A program made the position numbers and the translations under genes. From Novosphingopyxis iocasae (GTDB lineage: Bacteria > Pseudomonadota > Alphaproteobacteria > Sphingomonadales > Sphingomonadaceae), in NCBI RefSeq assembly GCF_014334095.1, contig NZ_CP060495.1, forward strand, positions 3,127,508 through 3,191,507: a DNA stretch of 64,000 nt, in the 5' to 3' direction. The notes under the pieces were generated by a model, which was not told where the DNA came from, did not search any database, and worked only from the letters and a program-made list of their open reading frames with translations. This document shows positions 41,825 through 50,464 of this stretch, one piece after another (the first letter of the stretch is position 1; each line of letters starts with the position of its first letter).

Positions 41825-43351
41825 TTAAAGCGGGGCGGGAGGCACCCTCAAGGCCGCTAGCTGCTCGGCATGCGGGGCGAAATTGAGCGCGCAGCGGGCG
41901 TGGAAATCGGTCGCTTTCGCGGCATCGATCCGCTCGGCGGGCGTGGGTGCGCGCAGCTTGGCGTCGTCCGGAAAGGTGCCGTAACCGGCGAAGAGGCAGT
42001 GCCAGCTCGTGCTGGCATAGAAGCCGGCAATGTCGAGCCGGGCGATCGTTTCGTTCACATCCTGCCCGGTGAACCAGGCGGTCATCATCGCCTTGAGATG
42101 GTCCGAGAGATGGTCGAGCCGGGCGGCCTCGCGCCAATAATCGCCGCTGCGGCGATTGAGCCGGTAATGCGCGACGATATAGTCGCGGATGCCCTCGTAG
42201 CGGCGTGCGATGCGCGCGTTGAATTGTGCGCGATGCTGCGCAGCAAAACCGCCCGCTTCATAGGCGCTGATGAACTCCTCCCCCGTGGCGATGACGACGT
42301 GCAGCGCGGTCGCCTCGAGCGGTTCGATGAACCCCTGGGCCAGGCCGACGGCGAGGCAATTGGCGGTCCAGCTGTCCTCCAGCCGCCCCACCTTCATCTT
42401 GAGGAAGCGTGCCCCGGCGGGATCGTCCAGCATGCCGAGATGGCAGCGCAGCTCGGTCTCCGCCGCGTCGTCAGACAGATGGCGGCTGGAATAGACATAG
42501 CCATTGCCGGTGCGCGCGGTGAGCGGGATGGACCAGGCCCAGCCTGCGCTGAGCGCCGTCGCCTGCGTCGCGATGGGCGGAGCTTCGGCGGCGGGCGTCG
42601 GCATCACGACCGCGCGGTCGTTGAACAGATTTTGCGCGAATGGCAGGTATCGCGCGCCCAAAGTCTGCTCGGCCAGCAGCGCGGCAAAGCCCGAACTGTC
42701 GATAAACAGATCGCCCTCGATCCGCCGCCCCTCCTCGCACAGCAGGGCGGCGATATCGCCATTGGCCGCGCGCTCCACATCAGCGATGCGCGCCTCGACA
42801 TGGGTAACACCGCGCCCGCGCGCATGATCGCCCAGGAAGGCACCCAATTTGTGGGCGTCGAAATGATAGCCGTAGCTCGGTTCGAACGGGAAGCGCTCAT
42901 CCGGATGCGGCCCTAATTTCGCATCGGCCAGCTTCGTCGGCAGGAACCAGTGATCGGGATGGGCAGGCGCTTCGATGCCGCCGCGCTTCAGGCGGCAGGC
43001 CTGCGCAAAGGCGCCCTCGGTGTGCAGATCGATCGCAGAAGGGAAGGGGTGGAAATAGCTGTCATAGCCCGCCCGCTCGGACCAGCCGGTGAAGCGGATG
43101 CCCAACTTGTAGGTGGCATCGCAGGCGGGCATCCACTCCGCCTCCGTGATGCCAAGCCGATCGAAAAATGCTTTCAGCTGCGGCGTGGACCCTTCGCCCA
43201 CGCCGATGATGCCGATGGCCGGGCTCTCCACCAGCGTGATCTCGACAGGCCGCGCCGCATCATCACCCAGCCATCGCGCCGCCATCAGGCAGGCGGTCAT
43301 CCAGCCCGCGCTGCCGCCGCCCAGAATGACGATGCGATGCGGAGCGGCCAC
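41825..43351 (-). CDS. Flavin-dependent (tryptophan) halogenase-like protein, copy 1
   Basis: This is a 508-residue flavoprotein of the tryptophan-halogenase family. The FAD motif is GGGSAGW (11-17), the conserved lysine that holds the hypohalous intermediate is Lys82 (ATYKLG), and the WxWxIP signature is W271-AWSIP. The EPLEATALH segment near the C terminus also fits. It lies eight bases after the GH97 gene and is the last gene of the maltodextrin operon. Family members often sit beside TonB receptors in sphingomonads and caulobacters, without a proven substrate. Halogenation is possible on motif grounds only. Confidence 0.82.
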   Translation of the reverse strand: MAAPHRIVILGGGSAGWMTACLMAARWLGDDAARPVEITLVESPAIGIIGVGEGSTPQLKAFFDRLGITEAEWMPACDATYKLGIRFTGWSERAGYDSYFHPFPSAIDLHTEGAFAQACRLKRGGIEAPAHPDHWFLPTKLADAKLGPHPDERFPFEPSYGYHFDAHKLGAFLGDHARGRGVTHVEARIADVERAANGDIAALLCEEGRRIEGDLFIDSSGFAALLAEQTLGARYLPFAQNLFNDRAVVMPTPAAEAPPIATQATALSAGWAWSIPLTARTGNGYVYSSRHLSDDAAETELRCHLGMLDDPAGARFLKMKVGRLEDSWTANCLAVGLAQGFIEPLEATALHVVIATGEEFISAYEAGGFAAQHRAQFNARIARRYEGIRDYIVAHYRLNRRSGDYWREAARLDHLSDHLKAMMTAWFTGQDVNETIARLDIAGFYASTSWHCLFAGYGTFPDDAKLRAPTPAERIDAAKATDFHARCALNFAPHAEQLAALRVPPAPL

Positions 43352-43359
43352 GGCAGCGC

Positions 43360-45387
43360 TTACTTCGCCGGTGCCAGGCGTACTGCGAAACCGCCGCCGG
43401 GGGCCATCCTTAGGTCCAGCGTATCGCCGCGCTTCACCGTCTTCGTTTCGATGGCGATGCTGTGGCGCTTGTCGGTGCGGTAATCGGCGTCCGCGCCGTC
43501 GCGGTAGATGGTGGCGGTGTAGGTCTTGCCCGCGTCGAGGAAGTCGAGCGGCACGGCCACGTCGCGCGCTTCCTCATCGGTCACGCCGCCCAGATACCAG
43601 TCCGTGCCGCCGCGCTCCTTGCGCGCCATCACGGCGTAATCCGCCACCTCGCCCATCAGCGTGTGCGTTTCCTCCCAGTCGGTCGGCACCTGCTTGATGA
43701 AGGCGAATTCGCGCGGATATTTCGCGTAATTCTCCGGCAGGTCTGCAGCCATCTGGATCGGCGAATAGAGCGTGACGTAAAGGGCGAGTTGGCGCGCAAT
43801 GGTGCTCGGCAGATCGCGGCCGTCGCGGCCCTTCAGGGAGAGGACGCCGGGCGTGTAATCCATCGGGCCGGACAGCATGCGGGTGAAGATCAGGCTGGGC
43901 ACATGGCTCGGGATATTCCCCGGCACGCCCCAGGCCTGATATTCCATACCGCGCGCGCCCTCGCGGCTCACCCAGTTGGGGTAGGTGCGGCGAAGGCCGG
44001 TGTCCTTGATCGGCTCATGCGGGTTCACCGCGATGTGATGCTTCGCGGCGGTCTCTACCACCTTCAGATGATGACGCGCCATTTCCTGCCCGTCATGCCA
44101 GCCATAGCGGACGGGATTGCCTTCGGTCGGCAGCAGCTTCACGCCGCCCGCATCGGCGACATAGCCGGTCTTCACGCTGTCGACGCCGAGGCGCTCATAC
44201 AGCGCCATCGCGTCTTCCAGCTGCGGCTCATAATTGGCGATATTGCCGCCGGTCTCGTGATGGCCGACCAGATGGACGCCCTTGCTGCGACCGTAGCGGG
44301 TCACTTCCTCGATATCGAAATCGGGATAGGCCTCGGTAAAGCTGAAGTCCGATCCGTTGCCGAACCAGTTGCCATCCCAGCCCTTGTTCCAGCCTTCGAT
44401 CAGGACGCCGCGAAAGCCGTTGGCGGCGGCGAAATCGATATAATCCTTGGCGTGGCTCGTCGTCGCGCCATGGTTCGGGCCGCTGTTCCAGGTCCAGTCA
44501 TTGAGGTGCATTGCCCACCAGATGCCGACATATTTATAGGGTTTCACCCAGCTGACATCGCCCAGCTTGTTGGGCTCGTTCAAATTGAGGTCGATATTGT
44601 TATCGTACAGGCCCGCCGCGTCGTCCGAAATGCGGATGGTGCGCCAGGGCGTGGTGAAGGCGCCTTCGCGAACCACCTTGGCCTGGCCGCTGCCGGGCGA
44701 AAGCTCTGCCCGGAAGCGGCGGCCGTCCATGCGGCGCAGCCACATGCCGGCATAGTCCACCAGCGCGGCCTCGTGGAAGGCGAGGTGCGTGCCGTCCTCC
44801 AGCTTGAAGGTGATCGGCGTGTGCGCGGTGCCCACGCCCTCGATCGGCGTTTCGCTGTACAGATATTCGTAGCGGTTCCAGTCGCCGCCGGGGATCCACC
44901 AGGCGGTGCCGGGCTCGGCGATGTTGAACTCGGTCAGTTCCTCCGCGATGGCGGTGGTGCCGGCATCGGGGAATTCATAGCGGAAGCCCACGCCATCGTC
45001 GAACAGGCGGAAGCGCACGGTGACGCGGCGGTCCTGATAATCGGTGTCGTGTAGCTTCAGGCTGAGCTCGTTGTGGTGATCGCGCACCATGCGGTTTTCG
45101 CCCCAGGGCTGCTCCCAGCTCGTGTCCGCGCTGTCCGTCGAGACCTCTTCCAGCTCCAGAAAGCGGGAGAGCGGCGGGGCGTTGTCCATCAGGAAACCGA
45201 GGCGCGAATAATCGACCAAGCGCACGCCGTCCCTGGCAATGGCATAGCTGAAATGGCCTTCGCCATCGCGGTCAATGCTGACGGTGATGTGGCCGTCCGG
45301 CGAGCTAGCGGACGCCACCTCTTCGGCGAGCGCGGGGCTGGCGAGGGCGATGGCGATGATCGGGGCGAGGGTGGTCAGGATGCGCAT
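43360..45387 (-). CDS. GH97 family alpha-glucosidase (SusB-like)
   Basis: This is a 675-residue exported glycoside hydrolase family 97 enzyme. The signal peptide is residues 1-21. A beta-sandwich N-terminal domain precedes a (beta/alpha)8 barrel. Glutamates in HHETGG (Glu378), VNPHEPIKDTG (Glu458) and RGMEYQAW (Glu482) match the base and acid positions of the inverting SusB-type enzymes rather than the aspartate of retaining GH97 members. It should release glucose from alpha-glucans in the periplasm. It lies four bases after the alpha-glucosidase gene. Confidence 0.88.
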   Translation of the reverse strand: MRILTTLAPIIAIALASPALAEEVASASSPDGHITVSIDRDGEGHFSYAIARDGVRLVDYSRLGFLMDNAPPLSRFLELEEVSTDSADTSWEQPWGENRMVRDHHNELSLKLHDTDYQDRRVTVRFRLFDDGVGFRYEFPDAGTTAIAEELTEFNIAEPGTAWWIPGGDWNRYEYLYSETPIEGVGTAHTPITFKLEDGTHLAFHEAALVDYAGMWLRRMDGRRFRAELSPGSGQAKVVREGAFTTPWRTIRISDDAAGLYDNNIDLNLNEPNKLGDVSWVKPYKYVGIWWAMHLNDWTWNSGPNHGATTSHAKDYIDFAAANGFRGVLIEGWNKGWDGNWFGNGSDFSFTEAYPDFDIEEVTRYGRSKGVHLVGHHETGGNIANYEPQLEDAMALYERLGVDSVKTGYVADAGGVKLLPTEGNPVRYGWHDGQEMARHHLKVVETAAKHHIAVNPHEPIKDTGLRRTYPNWVSREGARGMEYQAWGVPGNIPSHVPSLIFTRMLSGPMDYTPGVLSLKGRDGRDLPSTIARQLALYVTLYSPIQMAADLPENYAKYPREFAFIKQVPTDWEETHTLMGEVADYAVMARKERGGTDWYLGGVTDEEARDVAVPLDFLDAGKTYTATIYRDGADADYRTDKRHSIAIETKTVKRGDTLDLRMAPGGGFAVRLAPAK

Positions 45388-45391
45388 GGGG

Positions 45392-47071
45392 TCAGCTCTC
45401 CAACTGGGCGATGAGGGCGGCATAGGGGGCGAGGTTCGGTTCATGGGCGCCGGTTTCGGCAATGATGCGCGCGCCCTCGGGCAGCGCGAAAGCGGCCGTT
45501 TCCGCGGCGAGGTTGAAGACGCACAGCAGGTGCTGGCCGTCCTGGCGACGTTCGAAGAGCAGGACCGATCCGTCGGCGCGGCAATCGTGCAGCGTGCCTT
45601 CGCGAAGCGCCGGATTGGCCTTGCGCAAAGCGATCATGCGCTTCGTCCAGTTTAGGATAGATTCCGGATCGCCCGCCTGCCGGTCTACGGCGAGGGCGGC
45701 ATGGTCCGGGCCGGTCGGGAGCCACGGCTCGCCGGTGGAGGCGAGGGCGGCATGGTCCGGGCCGGTCGGGAGCCACGGCTCGCCGGTGGAAAAGCCCAGG
45801 CCGTTATGCGTCGCCTGCCAGGGTATCGGCGTGCGCACCCCGTCGCGTGAGAGGGTGAGCGGCCAGTTGGCGATGGCCTCGGGGTCCTGCAGCTTGTCGA
45901 ACGGGATATCGACCTGCGTTAGGCCCAGTTCCTCGCCCTGAAACAGGATGGAATTGCCACGCAGCGACAGCAGCAGCATCGCCTTCATCCGCAGGAACGC
46001 CTCGCGATGCTGCGGATCGGCCCAGCGGGACACGGCGCGCGGGGCATCGTGATTTTCGAACGCCCAGCTCGGCCAGCCCTCGCCGTCCCCGCCCGGCCAA
46101 CCGGCCAGTGCCTTGCAGACGGTCTGCGGCGTCAGCTTGTCGGCGTAGAGGAAATCGAAGCCATAGGCGCTGTTAAGGCGCTTATCGTCGGCCGTGAACT
46201 CCTTCATCTGCGTGTCGGCGAAATCGCCGCCGACCTCGGCAAGGGTGAAGGTGGCGCCGAATTCGTCCGCCACGCCGCGCACGCGCTCAAGGAACAACGC
46301 GATGCCTTCATGGCCCTGATTATACTGCTTCAGCTGGAAGTCGTAGGGCCGGGTGCGGGGTTTGCCGTCCTCCGGCATCGGCGGATTGTTGCGTAGCTGG
46401 AGGTCGTGCATCGTATAGTTCAGCGCATCGATGCGGAAGCCGTCGACGCCGCGCGCGAACCAGAAGCGCGCCACCTCCAGAATGGCGGCCTGCACATCGG
46501 GGTTGTGCAGGTTGAGGTCCGGTTGCTCGGCCAGAAAATTGTGCAGATAATATTGCCCGCGCCGCGCGTCCCAGGTCCAGGCCGGGCCGCCGAAGACGGA
46601 TTGCCAGTTGTTGGGCGGGCTGCCGTCGGGCTTGGGATCGTGCCAGACATACCAGTCGGCGCGGGCATTATCGCGGCTCTGGCGGCTTTCCTCGAACCAG
46701 GGATGCTGGTTGGACGAGTGCGACCAGACCTGATCGATCATGACCTTGAGGCCCAGCGCATGGGCGCGCTCCACCAGCGCATCGAAATCGTCGAGCGAGC
46801 CGAAGATCGGATCGACGCCGCGGAAATCGGAGATGTCATAGCCGAAATCGCGCATCGGCGAGGTGAAGAACGGCGAAACCCAGATCGCGTCGGCGCCAAG
46901 ATCGGCGACATGGTCCAGATGGCGGGTGATGCCGTTGAGATCGCCGATCCCGTCCCCGTTCGAATCGGCAAAGCTGCGCGGATATATCTGGTAGATCACC
47001 GCGCCGCGCCACCAGTCGGCGCGCTCGGCTTCGGTCTGCGGCTGCTGCTTCAGGCTCGCGATGCTGCTCAT
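45392..47071 (-). CDS. GH13 alpha-glucosidase with an internal 17-residue duplication
   Basis: This is a 559-residue GH13 alpha-glucosidase (oligo-1,6-glucosidase-like layout). Catalytic residues are the nucleophile Asp215 (GFRIDALN), acid/base Glu279 (LAEVGG) and Asp342 (ENHDAPR). The start of the barrel is WWRGAVIYQIYPRSFADSNG. There is no signal peptide, so it acts in the cytoplasm on imported oligosaccharides. Residues 428-444 and 445-461 are identical copies of STGEPWLPTGPDHAALA. The extra copy lies late in the barrel and may affect folding. It overlaps the upstream GH13 gene by four bases. Confidence 0.92.
   Translation of the reverse strand: MSSIASLKQQPQTEAERADWWRGAVIYQIYPRSFADSNGDGIGDLNGITRHLDHVADLGADAIWVSPFFTSPMRDFGYDISDFRGVDPIFGSLDDFDALVERAHALGLKVMIDQVWSHSSNQHPWFEESRQSRDNARADWYVWHDPKPDGSPPNNWQSVFGGPAWTWDARRGQYYLHNFLAEQPDLNLHNPDVQAAILEVARFWFARGVDGFRIDALNYTMHDLQLRNNPPMPEDGKPRTRPYDFQLKQYNQGHEGIALFLERVRGVADEFGATFTLAEVGGDFADTQMKEFTADDKRLNSAYGFDFLYADKLTPQTVCKALAGWPGGDGEGWPSWAFENHDAPRAVSRWADPQHREAFLRMKAMLLLSLRGNSILFQGEELGLTQVDIPFDKLQDPEAIANWPLTLSRDGVRTPIPWQATHNGLGFSTGEPWLPTGPDHAALASTGEPWLPTGPDHAALAVDRQAGDPESILNWTKRMIALRKANPALREGTLHDCRADGSVLLFERRQDGQHLLCVFNLAAETAAFALPEGARIIAETGAHEPNLAPYAALIAQLES
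45689..45790. repeat. Perfect 51-bp tandem duplication inside the alpha-glucosidase gene
   Basis: Two identical 51-bp units lie at 45689-45739 and 45740-45790. The length keeps the reading frame and duplicates 17 residues. Complete identity at synonymous positions means the event is recent, or that it is an assembly artefact. Confidence 0.95.
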
Positions 47072-48894
47072 TTCGTGGGCATTCCCTTGCAGATGGCATA
47101 GCCGAAGGCGGGCAGTTCGATGGCGACGCTTCCCGGCGCGGTCGGCGCGGCGGGACAGCTTCCTGCCAGCGGCATGAAGCCGGTGGTGCTCGTCTCGACG
47201 ACGATGTTGCGCGTGATCGGCTGGTCGCTGGTGTTGAAGGCGATGAGATATTCCGCGCCCGTTTCCGGATCGAAGCGGGAGACGGCGAACAGCCCCGGCT
47301 CCTGCTCATAGCCGCGCACGATCTGACGGCCTTCGCTCAGCGCCGGGTTCGCCTTGCGGATCGCGGCGAGCGAGGAAATCAGCCGGTAGAGTGGATGGTC
47401 GGTATCGAAATTCGCGGCCGCGGTGGTGGCATCGGTGCCGATCAGATCATTGTCGTTATAAACATCCGTCTTGGAGGCGAACATGTCCTCGCGCGCCAGT
47501 TGGTCGTTGCCGTCGCCGACGAATCCCTGCTCGTCGCCATAATAGATCACCGGCGATCCGCGCAGCGTCATCAACATGGCATGGCCGAGCTTCACGCGGG
47601 CGAGCAGCTCGTCCTGCGAAATATCCGGCATGTCCTGCTTCAGCAGCGTGGAGAAACGGCCCATGTCATGATTGCCGAGGAAGGTGGGCAATGTGCGCGC
47701 CGTCGCCTCTCCGCCTTCGTATAGCACATCGCCGTCAAAGGTTTCGGACAGGACGTTGGTGCCTTTGCCCCGGCCAAGCAGATCGCGCACCGCGGCCTGG
47801 AAGGCGAAGTCTAGCACGGCGGGCAGATGATCGCGCCGCGTATATTGCGCGATATAGCCGTTATCGGGCGTCTCGCGGTAGACCTCCCCGAAGATGTGGA
47901 AGTTCGGGATGCCGCGCGCTTTTGCCGTCGAAAGCATGGCGGGGACGAAGGCCTGCCAGAATTCCGGGTTCACATGGCGCGCGGTGTCGATGCGGAAACC
48001 GTCGATGCCGGTGCGGTCGATCCAGTCGGCATAGATATCGATCATGCCTTCCAGCACGCGCGGATGCTCGGTGAACAGATCGTCTAGGCCGGAGAAATCT
48101 CCAAAGCGGCTGTCCTCGCCGGTGAAGGTCGAATCGCCGCGATTGTGATAATAGATCGGGTCGTTCAGCCAGGCGGGCACCTTCGCGTCGCGTTCGCCCT
48201 CAGGAACATAAGGCGTGTAGGCATAATCGGGATCGGTGAGCTTCGCGAAGTTTTCGCGCGTCATCACCTGATCGCCCGCGAACCCTTCGTTGATCCGCGC
48301 GCCGTCGGGCTTGCCCTTGGTGGAATAGGGATAGTCCGCGCGCGATCGGTAGGGATAGCCTTCCGGGCTCGTCTCGCGATATTTGATCACGTCGGCCGTG
48401 TGGTTGGTGATGATGTCCATATAGACCTTCATCCCCCGCGCATGGGCGGCGTCTACGAAGGCCTTGAACTCGTCCGGACTGCCGAAATGGCGGTCCGGCC
48501 GCGTGAAATCGGTGATCCAGTAACCGTGATAGCCCGCGCTTTCCTGACCCTTCGGCCCCTGCACCGGCTTGTTCTGGAAGATCGGCGAGAACCAGATCGC
48601 GGTGATGCCGAGGCCTTGCAGATAATCCAGCCGCTCGGTCAGGCCCTTCAGGTCGCCGCCGTGGAAGAAGCCCTTGGCGGCGGGATCGAAGCCCGTCGTC
48701 AGCCGATCGCCCTTCAGGCCGCCGCGATCGTTCGTGCGGTCGCCATTTTCGAACCGGTCGGGCAGCACGAAATAAACGATCTCGTCCTCCGGCGGCCGTT
48801 CGCGCATGGCCTCCAGCACGGAGCGGGTCGGCTCCTGCGCCGCGGCGGGTGTCGCAAGCGCCAATGCGCTCAGGAAGGGGAGGGTGTATTTCAT
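47068..48894 (-). CDS. Exported GH13 alpha-amylase/neopullulanase-like enzyme
   Basis: This is a 608-residue GH13 enzyme with a signal peptide (about 1-19, ATPAAAQ). Catalytic residues are Asp303 (GFRIDTARH), Glu337 (IFGEVY) and Asp410 (LGNHDMGR). The FFHGGDLKGLTERLDYLQGL and YHGYWITDF words resemble SusA/cyclomaltodextrinase-type amylases, and YFVLPDRFENGD is typical of their calcium-binding start. It should cut maltodextrins or starch fragments in the periplasm. It overlaps the halogenase-like gene upstream and the alpha-glucosidase gene downstream by four bases each. Confidence 0.9.
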   Translation of the reverse strand: MKYTLPFLSALALATPAAAQEPTRSVLEAMRERPPEDEIVYFVLPDRFENGDRTNDRGGLKGDRLTTGFDPAAKGFFHGGDLKGLTERLDYLQGLGITAIWFSPIFQNKPVQGPKGQESAGYHGYWITDFTRPDRHFGSPDEFKAFVDAAHARGMKVYMDIITNHTADVIKYRETSPEGYPYRSRADYPYSTKGKPDGARINEGFAGDQVMTRENFAKLTDPDYAYTPYVPEGERDAKVPAWLNDPIYYHNRGDSTFTGEDSRFGDFSGLDDLFTEHPRVLEGMIDIYADWIDRTGIDGFRIDTARHVNPEFWQAFVPAMLSTAKARGIPNFHIFGEVYRETPDNGYIAQYTRRDHLPAVLDFAFQAAVRDLLGRGKGTNVLSETFDGDVLYEGGEATARTLPTFLGNHDMGRFSTLLKQDMPDISQDELLARVKLGHAMLMTLRGSPVIYYGDEQGFVGDGNDQLAREDMFASKTDVYNDNDLIGTDATTAAANFDTDHPLYRLISSLAAIRKANPALSEGRQIVRGYEQEPGLFAVSRFDPETGAEYLIAFNTSDQPITRNIVVETSTTGFMPLAGSCPAAPTAPGSVAIELPAFGYAICKGMPTK

Positions 48895-50399
48895 GACGGG
48901 GTTCCCTGTCCGGCGCGGATCATGCGCGCGAGAAAATCGATATGGTGGTCCATCGGCCGGACCTGTTCGACGAGCGCCGCTTCGGTCTCGCCCAGCAGCG
49001 CGCGCAAATCCTTTTCGGGCAGCGCGTTGGCGATGGGATTGTAGCCGCGCGCCTCGACGCCTTGCCCGGCGAAGACCTGGAACCAGCCCACCTCGGTGAA
49101 CAGTTCTTCATGCTCGCGGTGGATGAAGCCGGTGGCCTTCCACTGGTCGATCTTCGCGGCGAGCGTTTCGGGCAGTTCCTGCGCGCGCACCGTATCCCAG
49201 AAGGGCTCGCCGCGCCGCTCGTTCGCGACATAATGCAGCACCAGAAAATCGCGGATGCGCATCCATTCGAACGCGGCCTGATCGTTGAACCAGTCGACGA
49301 TCGCCGGATCGGGCGCGCCGTTTGGCATGACCGAGAGGAAACAGCTGATAGCGCTTTGGATCAGGTGGATGCTGGTCGATTCCAGCGGCTCCATGAACCC
49401 CGCCGCCAGCCCGATGGCGAGGCAATTGTGCGACCATTGTTCGCGCCGCATGCCGGTGCGGAACCGGATCGGGCGCGGATCGCCCTGCGGCGCGCCGTCC
49501 AGGTTGGCGAGCAGCGTTTCGGCAGCCTCGTCATCGCTGAGATGGTCAGAGCTGTAGACCATGCCGTTGCCGATGCGGTGTTGCAGCGGAATGCGCCACT
49601 GCCAGCCCGCCTTGCGCGCGATCGAGCGGGTATAGGGCGTGAACTCGCCGCCATTGGCGCAGGGCACGGCCACCGCCCGGTCGCACGGCAGATGATGCTT
49701 CCAGTCCTCGAACGGGCTGCCCAGCGCCTCCCCAATCAGCAGCGCACGAAAGCCCGTGCAATCGATAAAGAAATCGCCCTCGACCCGCCGGTCGTCATCC
49801 AGCATCAGCGCGCTGATCGCGCCGCTTTCGCCGTCGCGCTCTACCGATGCAATCCGGCCTTCATGCCGCACCACGCCGCGCGTCTCGGCATAACGGCGCA
49901 GAAAGGCGGCATAGAGCCCTGCATCGAAATGATAGGCATAGGGCATTTCCGGCAGGTTGGGTGCCGGGCGACCGCGCTGCATCCGCATGGTGCGCGCCGC
50001 CAGTTCGTTGAGCGAATAACGCTGCAGCGGCTTGGCGATGCCGAGCTTTTTCGAGCGCAGCCAGTAGTGCTGGAAGGGCAGGAGGCCCACGCCCCGGCCG
50101 ATATTGCCGAAGGCGTGCATGTAGCTTTCGCCTTCGCGTAGCCAGCCGTCGAATTCGATGCCGAGTTTGAAACTGCCCTTCGTCTCTCGCAGGAACTCCG
50201 CCTCGTCGATGCCGAGCGCGCCGTTGAACAGATGGATTTGCGGGATCGTCGCCTCGCCCACGCCGACGGTGCCGATCGCCTCGCTCTCGACCAGCTCGAT
50301 CCGCGATCCCGGCGGCGCAAAGCGCGCGAGCGCCGCCGCCGCCATCCACCCGGCGGTGCCGCCTCCGGCGATGACCAGTTTTTCCAGGCGTTCACGCAT
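48891..50399 (-). CDS. Flavin-dependent (tryptophan) halogenase-like protein, copy 2
   Basis: This is a 502-residue paralogue of the copy at 41825. It has the FAD motif AGGGTAGW (11-18), the conserved Lys78 (GSFKLG), the signature W266-QWRIP and the EPLESTSIH segment. It follows the TonB-dependent receptor by 65 bp and overlaps the amylase gene by four bases, so it is co-expressed with glucan uptake. All catalytic motifs of the family are kept. Its substrate is unknown, and no typical halogenase target pathway is nearby. Confidence 0.82.
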   Translation of the reverse strand: MRERLEKLVIAGGGTAGWMAAAALARFAPPGSRIELVESEAIGTVGVGEATIPQIHLFNGALGIDEAEFLRETKGSFKLGIEFDGWLREGESYMHAFGNIGRGVGLLPFQHYWLRSKKLGIAKPLQRYSLNELAARTMRMQRGRPAPNLPEMPYAYHFDAGLYAAFLRRYAETRGVVRHEGRIASVERDGESGAISALMLDDDRRVEGDFFIDCTGFRALLIGEALGSPFEDWKHHLPCDRAVAVPCANGGEFTPYTRSIARKAGWQWRIPLQHRIGNGMVYSSDHLSDDEAAETLLANLDGAPQGDPRPIRFRTGMRREQWSHNCLAIGLAAGFMEPLESTSIHLIQSAISCFLSVMPNGAPDPAIVDWFNDQAAFEWMRIRDFLVLHYVANERRGEPFWDTVRAQELPETLAAKIDQWKATGFIHREHEELFTEVGWFQVFAGQGVEARGYNPIANALPEKDLRALLGETEAALVEQVRPMDHHIDFLARMIRAGQGTPS

Positions 50400-50464
50400 T
50401 CTCTATCCCCTTTGATCGAGGCGCCGCCTGCTCCGGTTGGAGCGGCGGCGCCCGATGGGAGAGA

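Noticed and set aside
43462..45054. 530-codon frame opposite the GH97 gene
   Set aside because: It is antisense to a well-supported GH97 enzyme with catalytic residues in place, and shows no family features itself.
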